DNA of 64,000 bases from Rhodobacter sp. 24-YEA-8 (GCF_900105075.1 NZ_FNSK01000001.1:633001-697000), one strand, 5' to 3'. Positions 1 through 9,704 are shown, counted from the first letter of the stretch. Made by a program: numbers and translations. The notes: generated by a model from the letters alone, not told the origin.

Positions 1-316
1 CACGGTCCTCGCGCAGTGATCCCACCGCCGAGACGGCCAGGATATCGGTGCAGCCGATCCGCTTCAGCGCATCGATATTGGCACGATATGGCACCGAGGA
101 CGGGCTGTGGACATGGCCGCGCCCGTGCCGGGGCAGGAAGGCAATCGGCAGCCCGCCGAGCCGCCCGACCAGGATTTCATCCGACGGCGCCCCCCAGGGC
201 GTTGTGACGGTGACCCATGAAGCCCCCTCCAGCCCGTCGATCTGATAGACACCCGAGCCGCCGATGACGCCGATCATGGTGTGACCGGTTGTGGTCTGCC
301 CGGTAATATCCTGCAT
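1..316 (-). CDS. mtnP: S-methyl-5'-thioadenosine phosphorylase, N-terminal part (cut by window edge)
   Basis: Only the first 105 residues lie inside the window; the 3' end runs off base 1. The family splits 5'-methylthioadenosine with phosphate to adenine and methylthioribose-1-phosphate in the cytosol (polyamine by-product salvage). The N-terminal nucleoside-phosphorylase motif GVIGGSGVY (about residues 16-24) and the phosphate-site segment LPRHGRGHVHSP are visible, followed by YRANIDALKRIG and AVSAVGSLRED, all typical of the PNP/MTAP class II family. The start at 316 is preceded by a good ribosome site (AGGAAGG, 8 nt upstream). Met14, directly before GVIGGSG, is a weaker alternative start. 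The gene is divergent from lysC. MTAP versus another purine nucleoside phosphorylase cannot be fully separated from this fragment, but the RHGRGH segment favours MTAP. Confidence 0.88.
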   Translation of the reverse strand, partial: MQDITGQTTTGHTMIGVIGGSGVYQIDGLEGASWVTVTTPWGAPSDEILVGRLGGLPIAFLPRHGRGHVHSPSSVPYRANIDALKRIGCTDILAVSAVGSLREDR

Positions 317-589
317 ATCTTTGTCCTTCCTGATGCCGGCCAAAAGCTAGCGCCCCTGCCGCATTGCGGCAAGAGATCCTGCACAAGGGATCCGGGTATT
401 CGGGTCAGCGGAAGATCAACTTCCTCCTGAAGAAAATAGTTCCGCCGGAGGCATCCGACGATTCCCATCGGGAAATGCCGCCAGCCCCTTGCGCCTGGCG
501 CGCCCGGGTTATAGGAAACCGACGATTTTGGCGGGTGATTGTGACCCCGCCTTTGGGCAGAGCCCCAAAAGGGCCTCGGGGGGGTGCAG

Positions 590-1849
590 ATGCCGCTTCT
601 GGTAATGAAATTCGGGGGCACATCCGTCGCCGATATCGACCGTATCGCGAATGCCGCGAAGAAGGTGCAAAAAGAGGTCGAACGCGGCTATGACGTGATC
701 GTCATTGTCAGCGCGATGTCCGGCAAGACCAATGAACTGGTCGGCTGGGTCGAGGGTACTTCAAAGCTTTATGACGCGCGCGAATATGATGCGGTTGTGG
801 CTTCGGGCGAGAATGTCACCGCCGGGCTGATGGCGCTGCGCCTGCAGGAAATGGGCGTGCCCGCGCGTTCCTGGCAGGGCTGGCAGGTGCCGATCAACAC
901 CACATCGGCGCATAGCTCGGCGCGGTTCGTTTCGATCCCGCGCGAAAACCTTGATGCGAAATTCGCCGAAGGTTTCAAAGTTGCCGTGGTTGCGGGCTTC
1001 CAGGGGATCTCGCCCGAGGGGCGGATCACCACGCTGGGCCGGGGCGGCTCGGACACGACTGCTGTTGCCTTTGCCGCCGCTTTCGGGGCCGAGCGCTGCG
1101 ACATCTATACCGATGTTGATGGCGTCTATACCACCGACCCGCGCGTGAGCTCGAAGGCGAAGAAGCTCGACAAGATCGCCTTTGAGGAAATGCTGGAACT
1201 GGCATCTCTCGGCGCGAAAGTCCTGCAGACCCGTTCGGTTGAGCTGGCGATGCGCTACAAGGTGCGCCTGCGTGTGCTGTCCTCCTTCGAGGATACCGAC
1301 GAGAACTCTGGAACCCTGGTCTGTGACGAGGAGGAAATCATGGAATCGAAAGTCGTAAGCGGCGTCGCCTTCTCGCGTGAAGAGGCGAAAATCACCCTGT
1401 TCACCATCGAAGACCGTCCGGGCGTGGCCCAGGCGATCTTTGGCCCGCTGGCGGAGGCCGGGGTCAATGTGGACATGATCGTCCAGAATATCTCGGAAAA
1501 GGACTATGACGAGCGCCATAGCGGTGCCGTCACCGATATGACCTTCTCCTGCCCGATCAACCAGGTCGAGCGCGCCAAAAAGGCGATGGAAGAGGCGAAG
1601 GCACGCGGCGAGATCGCCTATGACGAGCTGATCATCGACACCGATGTGGCCAAGGTCTCGGTTGTGGGTATCGGGATGCGCAGCCATGCCGGAGTTGCCG
1701 CGCGCACCTTCAAGGCGCTGGCGGCGGAAGGGATCAATATCAAGGTCATCGCGACCTCTGAGATCAAGATCTCGGTGCTGATCGACCGGAAATATCTGGA
1801 GCTGGCCGTTCAGGCGCTCCATGACGCTTTCGAGCTGGAAAAGGCCTGA
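590..1849 (+). CDS. lysC: Aspartate kinase
   Basis: 419 residues. Phosphorylates aspartate, the first step toward lysine, threonine, methionine and diaminopimelate. The N-terminal amino-acid kinase domain begins with KFGGTSV (residues 7-13) and contains TTLGRGGSDTTAVA. Two ACT-type regulatory segments follow: FTIEDRPGVAQAIFGPLA with the VDMIVQN strand, and VGIGMRSHAGVAARTF with INIKVIATSEIKIS. These are the usual sites of feedback control by lysine/threonine. Start: a GTG at 584 is in frame, but the ATG at 590 gives the usual MPLLVMKFGG N-terminus behind a G-rich ribosome site. Single-function enzyme; no homoserine dehydrogenase domain is fused. A Rho-independent terminator follows 28 bases after the stop. 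Confidence 0.96.
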   Translation: MPLLVMKFGGTSVADIDRIANAAKKVQKEVERGYDVIVIVSAMSGKTNELVGWVEGTSKLYDAREYDAVVASGENVTAGLMALRLQEMGVPARSWQGWQVPINTTSAHSSARFVSIPRENLDAKFAEGFKVAVVAGFQGISPEGRITTLGRGGSDTTAVAFAAAFGAERCDIYTDVDGVYTTDPRVSSKAKKLDKIAFEEMLELASLGAKVLQTRSVELAMRYKVRLRVLSSFEDTDENSGTLVCDEEEIMESKVVSGVAFSREEAKITLFTIEDRPGVAQAIFGPLAEAGVNVDMIVQNISEKDYDERHSGAVTDMTFSCPINQVERAKKAMEEAKARGEIAYDELIIDTDVAKVSVVGIGMRSHAGVAARTFKALAAEGINIKVIATSEIKISVLIDRKYLELAVQALHDAFELEKA

Positions 1850-1874
1850 GGCATCAGGCAGGAATGAGTTACTG

Positions 1875-1903
1875 AAGCCGCACCGGTCCGGTGCGGCTTT
1901 TTC
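1875..1903 (+). terminator. Rho-independent terminator after lysC
   Basis: An 8-bp perfect GC-rich stem (GCCGCACC at 1877-1884 pairing with GGTGCGGC at 1890-1897) with a 5-nt loop is followed at once by TTTTTC. It lies 28 bases behind the lysC stop and just before the small lipoprotein gene. Confidence 0.88.
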
Positions 1904-1918
1904 ATATATGGTGAATTT

Positions 1919-2338
1919 ATGAAGAAATTCTCAGGGATTGCAGCCGTTTTGACGCTTGCGGCCTGTATCGGCCCGGATGGAAGCTCCGGTTTGGGTGCTG
2001 ATCGCAACCAGCAGGTCTTTACCTTTACCATGAATGGCGGCGGCAAAGGCAGCAGTTGCAGCGTAACCGGTGCAGGCGGTCAGGTTTCCAGCGGCACCAA
2101 TTATCTGGGCGCACCCTATGTGACGATACGCGGCAATGTGCGCCAGGGCGTGATTTTCTGCCAGGACGCGGCGGGTGGGCGCTATAGTACCATGGTCAAC
2201 CAGCAATCCCCCGCCGGTCTGCGCAATGTGGAGGCAAGCGCCTCTGTCATTGGTATGCGCCGGGATGCCTATCCGGTGCGGATGCTGGTCAGCGGTGGCG
2301 CGCAGAACTTTTATCGCGCCTTTGTCAGGCTGCGCTGA
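1919..2338 (+). CDS. Small lipoprotein, function unknown
   Basis: 139 residues. The N-terminus is a short lipoprotein signal peptide ending in the lipobox LAAC, with Cys16 as predicted lipidation site. The mature part has a central pair of cysteines (around SSCSVTG and VIFCQDAA) spaced so that a disulfide is plausible in the periplasm. No known domain was recognised. The start follows the lysC terminator closely and has only a weak ribosome site (GGTGA), so the gene may have its own promoter in or around the terminator. It is read in the same direction as ptsP, 176 bases upstream of it. Confidence 0.7.
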   Translation: MKKFSGIAAVLTLAACIGPDGSSGLGADRNQQVFTFTMNGGGKGSSCSVTGAGGQVSSGTNYLGAPYVTIRGNVRQGVIFCQDAAGGRYSTMVNQQSPAGLRNVEASASVIGMRRDAYPVRMLVSGGAQNFYRAFVRLR

Positions 2339-2514
2339 CGCCGGTCGCCGCGCGGGTCTGCCCGGCTGCACAGCCTGTGATCTGCCCCTTATTCAGGCTC
2401 TCCCGGTCACTCGCTGCGCTGCGGCGTCGAGCAACCGTTCCGTTTCCCGCAATCATGTGGTCTAAGGGGCGCAGACGCTTCGCAATTCCTGAAACCGGAG
2501 GTCGCGCCCCGATC

Positions 2515-4758
2515 ATGCCCGAACGGACCGAGAGTGAGAGCCGCAGGCTGCTGCGGCGGTTGCGCGATGTGCTGGCCATGCCTGGAAAAGGCCAGGACAG
2601 GCTGGATCGCATCACCCATCTGATCGCCGATTCTATGGCGACCGAGGTCTGTTCGATCTATCTTTTCCGCGATGAGGAAACGCTTGAACTGTTCGCCACC
2701 GAAGGGCTGAAGAAATCCGCCGTCCACAAGACGCGGATGCGGCTGGGCGAGGGGCTGGTGGGGCGCGTGGCGCGCACCGGTCTGCCGGTGAACACCGCCG
2801 ATGCGCCCGCGGAAAAAGGCTTCCGTTTCATGCCCGAGACCGGCGAAGAGATCTTTTCGTCTTTCCTCGGCGTGCCGTTGCAGCGGGTGGGTGAGAAGCT
2901 GGGCGTGCTGGTCGTGCAGTCGAAAGAGGCGCGGGTGTTTTCCGAGGACGAGCTGGATGCGCTGGAAGTGGTGGCCATGGTGCTCGCCGAGATGACGGAA
3001 CTGGGCGCCTTTGCCGGCGATGATGGCGGCGGGCGTCCGATCCACCGCCAGTCGCTGATGTTTCGCGGCACCTCGGGCCAGGAGGGCGCTTCCGAGGGCA
3101 GGGTCTGGCTGCATGAGCCGCGGGTGGTGGTGACCAACCCGGTCGCCGATGATCCTTTGCTGGAAATCGACCGGATCCGCAATGCGGTGGGGCAGCTCCG
3201 CATTTCGATCGATGATCTGCTGGAGGCCGAGCAGCTTGACAAGGACCAGAAGCAGGTCCTGGAAGCCTATCGCATGTTCGCCCATTCGCGCGGCTGGCTG
3301 AAGCGGATGGAGGAAGACATCACCCTGGGCCTTTCGGCCGAGGCGGCGGTTGAAAAGGAACAATCGGCGGCGCGGGCGCGGCTGGAACAGGTGCCGGATG
3401 CATATTTGCGCGAACGCCTGCAGGATCTTGATGATCTGTCGAACCGGCTTCTCAGGATCCTGACCGGCCAGGGCGCGGATACCGGGGCGGCGATGCCGGA
3501 AAACCCGATCCTGATTGCCCGCAATATCGGCCCGGCGGAACTGCTGGAATATGGTCGCCGGCTGAAAGGCGTGGTGCTGGAGGAGGGCTCGGTCGGCTCT
3601 CATGCCGCGATTGTCGCGCGCGCTCTGGCGATCCCGCTGGTGATCCATGCCGAAAGGATCAGTGCCGAGGCACTTAATGGTGATAACATCCTGGTGGATG
3701 GTGATCAGGGTATCGTGCATCTTCGGCCCGATGAGACCGTTTCGCGCGCCTTCCGGGACAAAATCGCCATGCAGGCCGAAGCCCAGAAACGTTACGCCTC
3801 GCTGAAAGGCCTGCCGGCCCAGGCAAAATGCGGTGCGGTGATCTCTTTGCATATGAATGCCGGGCTGATGGCGGATCTGCCGAGCCTTGAGGGATCGGGT
3901 GCCGAAGGGGTCGGGCTGTTCCGGACAGAATTGCAGTTCCTGATCCGCAACAAGATGCCGAAACGGGCCGAGCTCGCCTCGCTTTATACCCGCGTGCTGG
4001 AGGCGGCCGGCGGACGGCGGGTCGCGTTCAGGACGCTCGATATCGGGTCGGACAAGGTCCTGCCCTATATGAAGCCGAATGACGAGCCGAACCCGGCAAT
4101 GGGCTGGCGCGCGATCCGGGTGGGGCTGGATAAGCCGGGCGTTTTGCGTATGCAGATGCAGGCGCTGATCCGGGCGGCGGCGGGGCGGCCTCTGACCGTG
4201 ATGTTCCCCTTCGTCGCGGAATATGGCGAGTTCATGCAGGCGCGCGCCCAGGTCCTGGGCGAGATCCACCGTGAGAAATCGCTGGGTCATCCGGTGCCGG
4301 AGACGCTTGAGATCGGCGCTATGTGCGAGACGCCTTCGCTCGCCTTCGCGCCGAGGGCGTTTTTTGATCAGGTGGATTTTGTCTCGGTCGGGGGCAATGA
4401 CCTGAAACAGTTCTTCTTTGCGGCAGATCGCGAGAATGAACGGGTGCGCAAACGCTATGACACGCTGAATGTCAGTTTCCTGACCTTCCTCGAGCAGATT
4501 ATCGCGCGCTGCGCCGAAACTGCGACGCCCTTGTCATTTTGTGGCGAGGATGCCGGGCGGCCGGTTGAGGCACTGGTTCTGGCGGCGCTTGGTTTCCGGT
4601 CGCTGTCGATGCGGCCGGCCTCGGTTGGGCCGGTCAAGGCGCTGATCCGCAGTGTCGATCTGGGCGAGGTGCGGGCAGTGATCGAAGCGGGGCGTGCGGC
4701 GGGGGATGAAACGATCCGGCCGCGGCTGATGGCCTGGCTGGCGACGCAGCCGACCTGA
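2515..4758 (+). CDS. ptsP: Phosphoenolpyruvate-protein phosphotransferase, nitrogen PTS enzyme I
   Basis: 747 residues. First phosphotransfer step of the regulatory nitrogen PTS: takes phosphate from PEP and passes it to NPr. An N-terminal GAF domain (about residues 20-150) distinguishes it from sugar-PTS enzyme I. The phospho-histidine swivel domain shows GSHAAIVARAL with His363. The PEP-binding TIM barrel shows GLFRTE (about 468-473) and the catalytic SFCGEDAGRP with Cys676. The open frame extends upstream to 2377, but MPERTESESR at 2515 is the usual family N-terminus, with GGAGG 13 nt upstream. The GAF domain is the place where glutamine/2-oxoglutarate status is read in other proteobacteria (family knowledge). 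Confidence 0.93.
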   Translation: MPERTESESRRLLRRLRDVLAMPGKGQDRLDRITHLIADSMATEVCSIYLFRDEETLELFATEGLKKSAVHKTRMRLGEGLVGRVARTGLPVNTADAPAEKGFRFMPETGEEIFSSFLGVPLQRVGEKLGVLVVQSKEARVFSEDELDALEVVAMVLAEMTELGAFAGDDGGGRPIHRQSLMFRGTSGQEGASEGRVWLHEPRVVVTNPVADDPLLEIDRIRNAVGQLRISIDDLLEAEQLDKDQKQVLEAYRMFAHSRGWLKRMEEDITLGLSAEAAVEKEQSAARARLEQVPDAYLRERLQDLDDLSNRLLRILTGQGADTGAAMPENPILIARNIGPAELLEYGRRLKGVVLEEGSVGSHAAIVARALAIPLVIHAERISAEALNGDNILVDGDQGIVHLRPDETVSRAFRDKIAMQAEAQKRYASLKGLPAQAKCGAVISLHMNAGLMADLPSLEGSGAEGVGLFRTELQFLIRNKMPKRAELASLYTRVLEAAGGRRVAFRTLDIGSDKVLPYMKPNDEPNPAMGWRAIRVGLDKPGVLRMQMQALIRAAAGRPLTVMFPFVAEYGEFMQARAQVLGEIHREKSLGHPVPETLEIGAMCETPSLAFAPRAFFDQVDFVSVGGNDLKQFFFAADRENERVRKRYDTLNVSFLTFLEQIIARCAETATPLSFCGEDAGRPVEALVLAALGFRSLSMRPASVGPVKALIRSVDLGEVRAVIEAGRAAGDETIRPRLMAWLATQPT

Positions 4759-4789
4759 CCAGAAGGGTGGAGCAGGCGGCACCCGGGAA

Positions 4790-4866
4790 AGGGGGGGGGG
4801 GCCAGCCCCCCTCGCGGCCAGGGCCGCTCTCCCCCCGGGATATTTAAGGACAGATGAAAATGGCTG
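4790..4866. repeat. Intergenic repeat element, GATATTTAAG..ACAGATGAAA type
   Basis: Behind ptsP lies a run of G and C stretches that can fold, ending in CCGGGATATTTAAG then GACAGATGAAAA. The same core occurs twice, head to head, at 47890-47960. A looser variant lies near 54950-54995. No ORF overlaps it convincingly. It may act as a hairpin terminator or protein-binding element. Confidence 0.6.
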
Positions 4867-5199
4867 CGGGGAAGCCGGAGCCGCAATGGCGCGGGATGCA
4901 GGTTCAGGACTATTGTGGCTGATCATAAGAAGGTCCTGCCGCACCTGGGCGTGTGCCCGTCGAATTCCGTGATAAGCTGCGGCATGGTCTTGTGGCGGAG
5001 TGGTTTCGCGAAACGCTGGCCTGGACTTTCTGCTCCCCCGTGCCGGGGACAATGACGGCATCCGGACCGAGGCGGCCAGTGCCCCGCTGTAAGCGGCGCG
5101 CGATATATAGCCGGCCCGGGATAGTTCCGCCGGGAATCCTCCCCTTGGTTAAGGGGAGGTGACAGCAGGTTTCTCGCTGCCTGAGCCGAGGCGGTTCGA
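4867..5199. other. Gene-free stretch between ptsP and the IS remnant
   Basis: No credible coding sequence was seen. Short open frames on both strands lack ribosome sites and recognisable homologies. The right part is the presumed left flank of the IS3 remnant starting near 5200; no clean terminal inverted repeat could be identified. Confidence 0.5.
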
Positions 5200-6170
5200 A
5201 TGAGGAAGACCGGTTTCATCGAGCCGCAGATCCTTGCCGGGCTGCGCGAGGCCGAGGGCGGCGGAGCTGTGTCGCGGGCAAGAGATCAGCGGCGCGAGCT
5301 CTTGCATTTGGCGTGCGAGCTATGGCGCCATGAACGCTTCCATGAGGATCCGGATGATGGCATCGGAAGACGAGCACCGGCGGCTCAAACGCATGGTCTG
5401 TGGACCTCGCCATGCCGACGGACCTGCTCTGGGAGGCCCCTTGAGGAAAGGGGAAGCTGCTGGAAAAACAACACGCGGCCCGCTCAACGCCAAGATGAGG
5501 CGGCGCGGCGCCATCAGTTCGAGACCACTGGCGAAGGCTGCGGGGGGCGAGGGAAGGTTGACTGCATTGCGCTGGCCTGCCAAGGTTCGCCTTCAGTGAG
5601 ACCTGCTTCCGCGCACTGCGCATTGTCTGCGGGCCTGTCAGGCCCAGAAGCGGTTGCGTAGGATCTTGTGCGAGATGGAATTGACCGCGGCCGGATCAGG
5701 CCGGGGCGAGGCATCAAACGGGACAAGCCGGACATGTGCAGCGTGCCGCAAGCACCAAACCTTATGTCACCGATGGTTTTGCTTCGCGGGCCTGCGCTAC
5801 GTGGGGGATCGCCATCGGTGATGGGCGTCGATTCAGGTCGCCGGACGGTCTGGACATCGTCAACCGCGTGAGTCGGAGGATCGAAGCCGACGTTTCACGG
5901 CCCGCCGATCGGGTCATCGGCTGGCGCATCAAGCCTGCCACAAAACGTGGCGCAAAGGGTCGGGAATACATCAGTGGCAATTTGCTGATCCGGGCGTCGG
6001 CGCAGGGCCTCGCCAGCTGGCCTGTCTAACCAGGACAGCCCCGGCGGAACGCCTGCACCGAGCGCTGCAACCGCATTGCCCTCCAGAAACGGCCGGACCA
6101 CTATTTTCATAGAAAGCAGCGGTGTGGCACAGAGTTTTGCCGCGCAACGGCCTTGGGCCTGCACCATATA
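5200..6170 (+). mobile_element. Decayed IS3-family insertion sequence (orfA and orfB remnants)
   Basis: No intact ORF survives, but IS3-type transposase peptides appear in the right order across shifting plus-strand frames. OrfA: FIEPQILAGLREAEGG from about 5212, then after a frameshift WRASYGAMNASMRIRMMAS and EDEHRRLKRM (5366-5395). OrfB: IALACQ with a frameshifted SETCFR near 5560-5610; KRDKPDMCSVPQAPN at 5716-5760; DGRRFRSPDGLDIVNRVS and the rve segment ending GREYISGNLL at 5820-5985; PGQPRRNACTERCNR after a stop near 6028; a last trace FIESSGVAQ near 6106. The usual DNGPEYIS motif has become KGREYIS, so the catalytic Asp is lost. The element is dead. Terminal repeats were not found, so both ends are approximate. 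Confidence 0.78.
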
Positions 6171-6357
6171 TAAACTCCCCTGGAGCTGGAGGGAGTTGCA
6201 AGTTCGGATTGGCGCGTCGTCGGGTGCAGAGACGGGCCCGGCGTCAGGATGCGACCTTGCAGATGTCGCGTCCCCGTTTGATCTTCGCGGATCAGATCCC
6301 CAGACAGCGCGGCCTGCGCGGTAGCACTTTGTTGTAATCGGGTTCTGTGATCCCGGC

Positions 6358-6560
6358 TCACCATCGTAGCGCCAGACCTCTCTGCCTTCTTTCGCCCCAG
6401 AGCCTTGCGGCGAATGCCCGGCTTTGCGCTGTTGCTGCCGGAGCCCGGTATGTCCCGCTTTTCACCATCATTGCCCAGACACTACGCGCCATCCGGCTGA
6501 CCAGAGCGACATGCAACGGCATCGGCGGCCTTCGCGAGAGCTTCTTGTGCGACATGACCT
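6358..6560 (-). mobile_element. C-terminal scrap of an IS110-family transposase
   Basis: On the minus strand the segment 6540-6436 encodes RPPMPLHVALVSRMARSVWA followed by MMVKSGTYRAPA. This resembles the conserved C-terminal tail of IS110-type transposases (RxPxxxxVALANKMARxxWAMM..xYRxPA). No DEDD catalytic domain is present upstream, and the frame fades into unrelated sequence beyond 6560. It is therefore a truncated relic beside the IS3 remnant. The assignment rests on about 35 residues. Confidence 0.5.
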
Positions 6561-6777
6561 CGCCCGCTGTCGCTCCCGGCGGTTGAAAGACCTGTTTTCC
6601 GGGGGCAACGCCGAGGGTTGAGACCTCGTTCTTATTGGTTCCTCCCGATCCCGTCCGGATCACTATGGTACAAAACTGCCGTCAGGAGGGGGGGCAACCC
6701 ATGACCAATGATCGGTCGAACATTGGAACCGGCGACCATACACCTCTTCAGGACAACTGAAGATGGCGGCGTGAAGT

Positions 6778-7002
6778 TTACGCCGGAATCCCGCTAGAAT
6801 GGGGGGAATTACCTTCCTGGGCGATGCACAGGAGTGCGGCGCAATGCGGTGCCCGGGCGGCACGGCTCTGGATCACCAGGTCGGCTTTGACCGGCACGGC
6901 AAAGCCCAGCATCAGCGAAGACGCCATCGCCAGGGCGAGAAGGCGGAGAAAGCCGCGATGGCGGCGCGCGGGGCGGGAGAGGCGGGAACGGGCGAAGCGC
7001 AT
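6778..7002 (-). CDS. Short secreted protein, probably truncated
   Basis: 74 residues from the ATG at 7002. A good ribosome site (AGGAAAGG, 8 nt upstream) precedes the start. The N-terminus is Arg-rich followed by a hydrophobic stretch (FLRLLALAMASSLMLGFA) and a plausible signal-peptidase site after VKA, so export is likely. The remaining 33 residues (two Cys, no domain recognised) end abruptly next to the transposon remnants, which suggests the original 3' end was lost. It is divergent from the MFS gene at 7171, sharing a 168-base intergenic region. The open frame continues upstream of 7002, but without a ribosome site or signal peptide. Confidence 0.45.
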   Translation of the reverse strand: MRFARSRLSRPARRHRGFLRLLALAMASSLMLGFAVPVKADLVIQSRAARAPHCAALLCIAQEGNSPHSSGIPA

Positions 7003-7170
7003 CGGGAGAACCTTTCCTGTATTCTGGCCGCAGATCTCGCAGGGCGGGCGGAGACGTGTCCAATGACGAAAACCGTCATCCTGCGGTGATTTGACAAAAC
7101 AGAGACGTGGGGGCAGGGTCTGGCGCCTGCGCCTGGCCCTTTCCGGCGCCCTCTCTCGCCCTGGTGTGAT

Positions 7171-8475
7171 ATGCCTGCCGACAGCCAGACTTCTGCCGCC
7201 GAACCCGCGCCCGCCCAATCCTCGCAGCCATTGCCCGGATCCGCATCGAAACATGCGGTTACCTTTGTTCTGATTACGGTCTTTCTGGACATGATCGGCT
7301 TTGGCATCATCATGCCGGTTCTGCCGCGGCTGATCGAAGAGGTGGGGCATGTCGGCCTTGACCGCGCCTCAGAGATCGGGGGCTGGATGTTTGCGGCCTT
7401 TGCGGTCTCGCAATTCATCTGCTCGCCGCTGGCGGGGAACCTGTCCGACCGTTTTGGCCGAAGGCCGCTTCTGTTGCTCGCGGTGTTCGGGCTGGGGGCG
7501 GATTTCCTGCTTTCGGCCTGGGCGCCGACCCTGTTCTGGCTCTTTGTCGGGCGGGTGCTTGCCGGGGTCTGCGGTTCGAGCTGGGTCATCGCCAATGCCT
7601 ATATCGCCGATGTGACCGCGCCCGAAGACCGCGCCCGCGCCTTCGGGCTGATGGGCGCGGCCTTTGGTGTGGGCTTTGTGATCGGGCCGGCGATCGGCGG
7701 CCTGCTGGGAGAGATCGGCACCCGCATTCCCTTTATCGTGGCCGCCTGCGTCTCGTTCCTGAATTTCACCTATGGCTGGTTCGTGCTGCCAGAAAGCCTC
7801 GGCCGTGACAAACGCCGCAGGTTCGAGCTGGCGCGCGCCAATCCCTTTGGCGCCTTCCGGGTCTTTCGCACCTATCCGGGGGCTGTGCCACTTTGCGCGG
7901 TGCTGTTCGTCTTCTTCTTCGCCTCGTCGGTCTATCCCGCGATCTGGACCTTCTGGGGCATGGCGAAATTCGGCTGGACCGAGGGCATGGTCGGCCTGAC
8001 GCTGGCAGTGTTCGGCCTTGTGATGGCGGGGTTCCAGGGCGGGCTGACCGGGATCTTTGTGCGCCGGTTCGGCGAGCACCGCACGGCGCTGATTGGCCTC
8101 GTCTGCGCCACCATCGCCGCGACCGGTTACGGGCTTGCAGGCGGGCTGGGCGTGGTCGTGGTGCTGATGTTTGTCCATGGCCCCGAGGGCTTTGTCCATC
8201 CGATGATCATGGCGATCATGTCCCGCCAGGTGCCCGAAAACGCGCAGGGCGAACTGCAGGGCGGGATTTCGGCCATCACCAATATCGCCATGCTCTTCGG
8301 CACGGTTTTCTTCTCGCAGATCTTCGGACATTTCATGGCCGGGGGCCGCGAATGGCAATCGCCGGATGTGGCCTATTGGGTGGCCGGCGGCTGCCTCGCG
8401 CTTGCGCTTGTGCTGTTCATATGGCTGACAGGGACAACGGTGCGGAGTGCCACAGGGAAGGCAGCGGAAAAATGA
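7171..8475 (+). CDS. MFS transporter, TetA-like drug/H+ antiporter family
   Basis: 434 residues, about 12 membrane segments after a hydrophilic Ser/Pro/Ala-rich N-terminus of roughly 27 residues. The signature MFS motif between helices 2 and 3 is visible as [11 protein letters not shown]. The helix 1 segment [15 protein letters not shown] and the motif C-like [13 protein letters not shown] are characteristic of the TCR/Tet branch (drug efflux by proton exchange). The substrate cannot be read from sequence. The stop codon overlaps the start of the next gene (ATGA at 8472), so the aminotransferase is translationally coupled to it. The ribosome site is weak; ATG 7171 is taken as the first in-frame Met. 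Confidence 0.85.
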   Translation: MPADSQTSAAEPAPAQSSQPLPGSASKHAVTFVLITVFLDMIGFGIIMPVLPRLIEEVGHVGLDRASEIGGWMFAAFAVSQFICSPLAGNLSDRFGRRPLLLLAVFGLGADFLLSAWAPTLFWLFVGRVLAGVCGSSWVIANAYIADVTAPEDRARAFGLMGAAFGVGFVIGPAIGGLLGEIGTRIPFIVAACVSFLNFTYGWFVLPESLGRDKRRRFELARANPFGAFRVFRTYPGAVPLCAVLFVFFFASSVYPAIWTFWGMAKFGWTEGMVGLTLAVFGLVMAGFQGGLTGIFVRRFGEHRTALIGLVCATIAATGYGLAGGLGVVVVLMFVHGPEGFVHPMIMAIMSRQVPENAQGELQGGISAITNIAMLFGTVFFSQIFGHFMAGGREWQSPDVAYWVAGGCLALALVLFIWLTGTTVRSATGKAAEK

Positions 8476-9704
8476 GCGAGCGGTTCAGCGGCAGTTTCAC
8501 CCAGCAAGAGCCGATCCCGGAGGCGGGTATCGAAGCGGCGCTGGCGGTTTTGCGCCACGGGCGGCTGCATCGCTACAATACCCTGGGCGACGAGATCGCC
8601 GAAGCCGCGCTGCTTGAGGAAGAATTCGCGGCTTTCACCGGCGCGCGTTATTGCCTCGGGGTGGCGTCCGGCGGCTATGCGATGGGCTGCGCGCTTCGCG
8701 CCGCGGGGCTGGAGCAGGGCGCGGCGGTTCTGACCAATGCCTTCACGCTCGCGCCGGTTCCAGGCGCTGTTCAGGCGGCAGGGGGCCATCCGGTTTTTGT
8801 CGAGATCACCGAAGACCTGGTGCTGGATTTCGACGATCTGGCTGCGAAGGCCCGGGCGACCGGCGCGCGCATCCTGCTTTTGTCGCATATGCGTGGCCAT
8901 AGCTGCGATATGGAGGCGCTGATGGCGCTTTGTGGCGAACTGGGCCTGATCGTGATCGAGGATTGCGCCCATACGATGGGGGCGGAATGGAACGGGGTCG
9001 CCTCGGGGCGGCATGGCCTGATCGGCTGCTATTCGACCCAGACCTATAAGCATATGAATTCCGGCGAAGGCGGGCTCCTGATCACGGATGACGCGGATAT
9101 CGCGGCAAAAATGGTCCTGCTGTCAGGCAGTTATATGCTTTATGCCCGGCACCGCGCCGCGCCCGGGCCCGAAGCGTTTAAGGATATCAGGCTTGATATC
9201 CCGAATGTCTCGGGGCGGATGGACAATCTGCGCGCGGCGATCCTGCGGCCCCAGGTCGCGCTGCTGGCAGAACGCCGCGCCCGCTGGACCGCGCTTTACG
9301 AGACGATGGAGCGGGGCCTTGCCAATACGCCCGGCCTCAGACTGATCCGGCGCCCCGCGGCCGAGCGCCATGTCGGATCGTCCTTTCAGTTTGCGCTTCC
9401 CGGCTGGGAGGCCGCGCGGATCGGGATGCTGCTATCGCGTTGCGTCGCGCGGGGGGTGGAGCTGAAATGGTTTGGGGTGGAAGAGCCGGTCGCCTTCACC
9501 TCGCGCTATCCGCATTGGCGCTATGCAGGCGAACAGCATTGCCCGAATACCGACCGCATCCTTGCCGGCCTTGCGGATATGCGGCTGCCGCTGACTTTTT
9601 CGGTGGAGGACGCGGCACTGATCGCCCGCATCATCCGCGAAGAGGTGCTGATCACCGGCCAGGCCGGGCATCTCGATGCAGGCGAGGCCCCGGTCATCGA
9701 ATGA
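8472..9704 (+). CDS. DegT/DnrJ/EryC1/StrS-family PLP-dependent aminotransferase
   Basis: 410 residues. Family members transaminate (or occasionally dehydrate) sugar-nucleotide or cyclitol substrates using pyridoxal phosphate. The Schiff-base lysine is in TYKHMNSGEGG (Lys193), and the PLP-contacting acidic segment is VIEDCAHTMGAEW. The glycine-rich ASGGYAMGCALRA corresponds to the cofactor phosphate site. It overlaps the upstream MFS gene and the downstream Imm53 gene by ATGA junctions, so the three form one translational unit. No glycosyltransferase or sugar-nucleotide genes lie nearby, so the substrate is unknown. Confidence 0.85.
   Translation: MSERFSGSFTQQEPIPEAGIEAALAVLRHGRLHRYNTLGDEIAEAALLEEEFAAFTGARYCLGVASGGYAMGCALRAAGLEQGAAVLTNAFTLAPVPGAVQAAGGHPVFVEITEDLVLDFDDLAAKARATGARILLLSHMRGHSCDMEALMALCGELGLIVIEDCAHTMGAEWNGVASGRHGLIGCYSTQTYKHMNSGEGGLLITDDADIAAKMVLLSGSYMLYARHRAAPGPEAFKDIRLDIPNVSGRMDNLRAAILRPQVALLAERRARWTALYETMERGLANTPGLRLIRRPAAERHVGSSFQFALPGWEAARIGMLLSRCVARGVELKWFGVEEPVAFTSRYPHWRYAGEQHCPNTDRILAGLADMRLPLTFSVEDAALIARIIREEVLITGQAGHLDAGEAPVIE

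Noticed and set aside
317..589. Possible lysine riboswitch before lysC
   Set aside because: Only short GC hairpins are visible; none of the conserved lysine-riboswitch core could be recognised, and lysC in this lineage is not known to use one.
761..1822. Minus-strand open frame opposite lysC
   Set aside because: Shadow of the lysC coding strand; no recognisable protein features.
2407..4290. Minus-strand open frame opposite ptsP
   Set aside because: Antisense shadow of a clearly coding gene; composition rich in Arg, His and Pro, no motif, no ribosome site.
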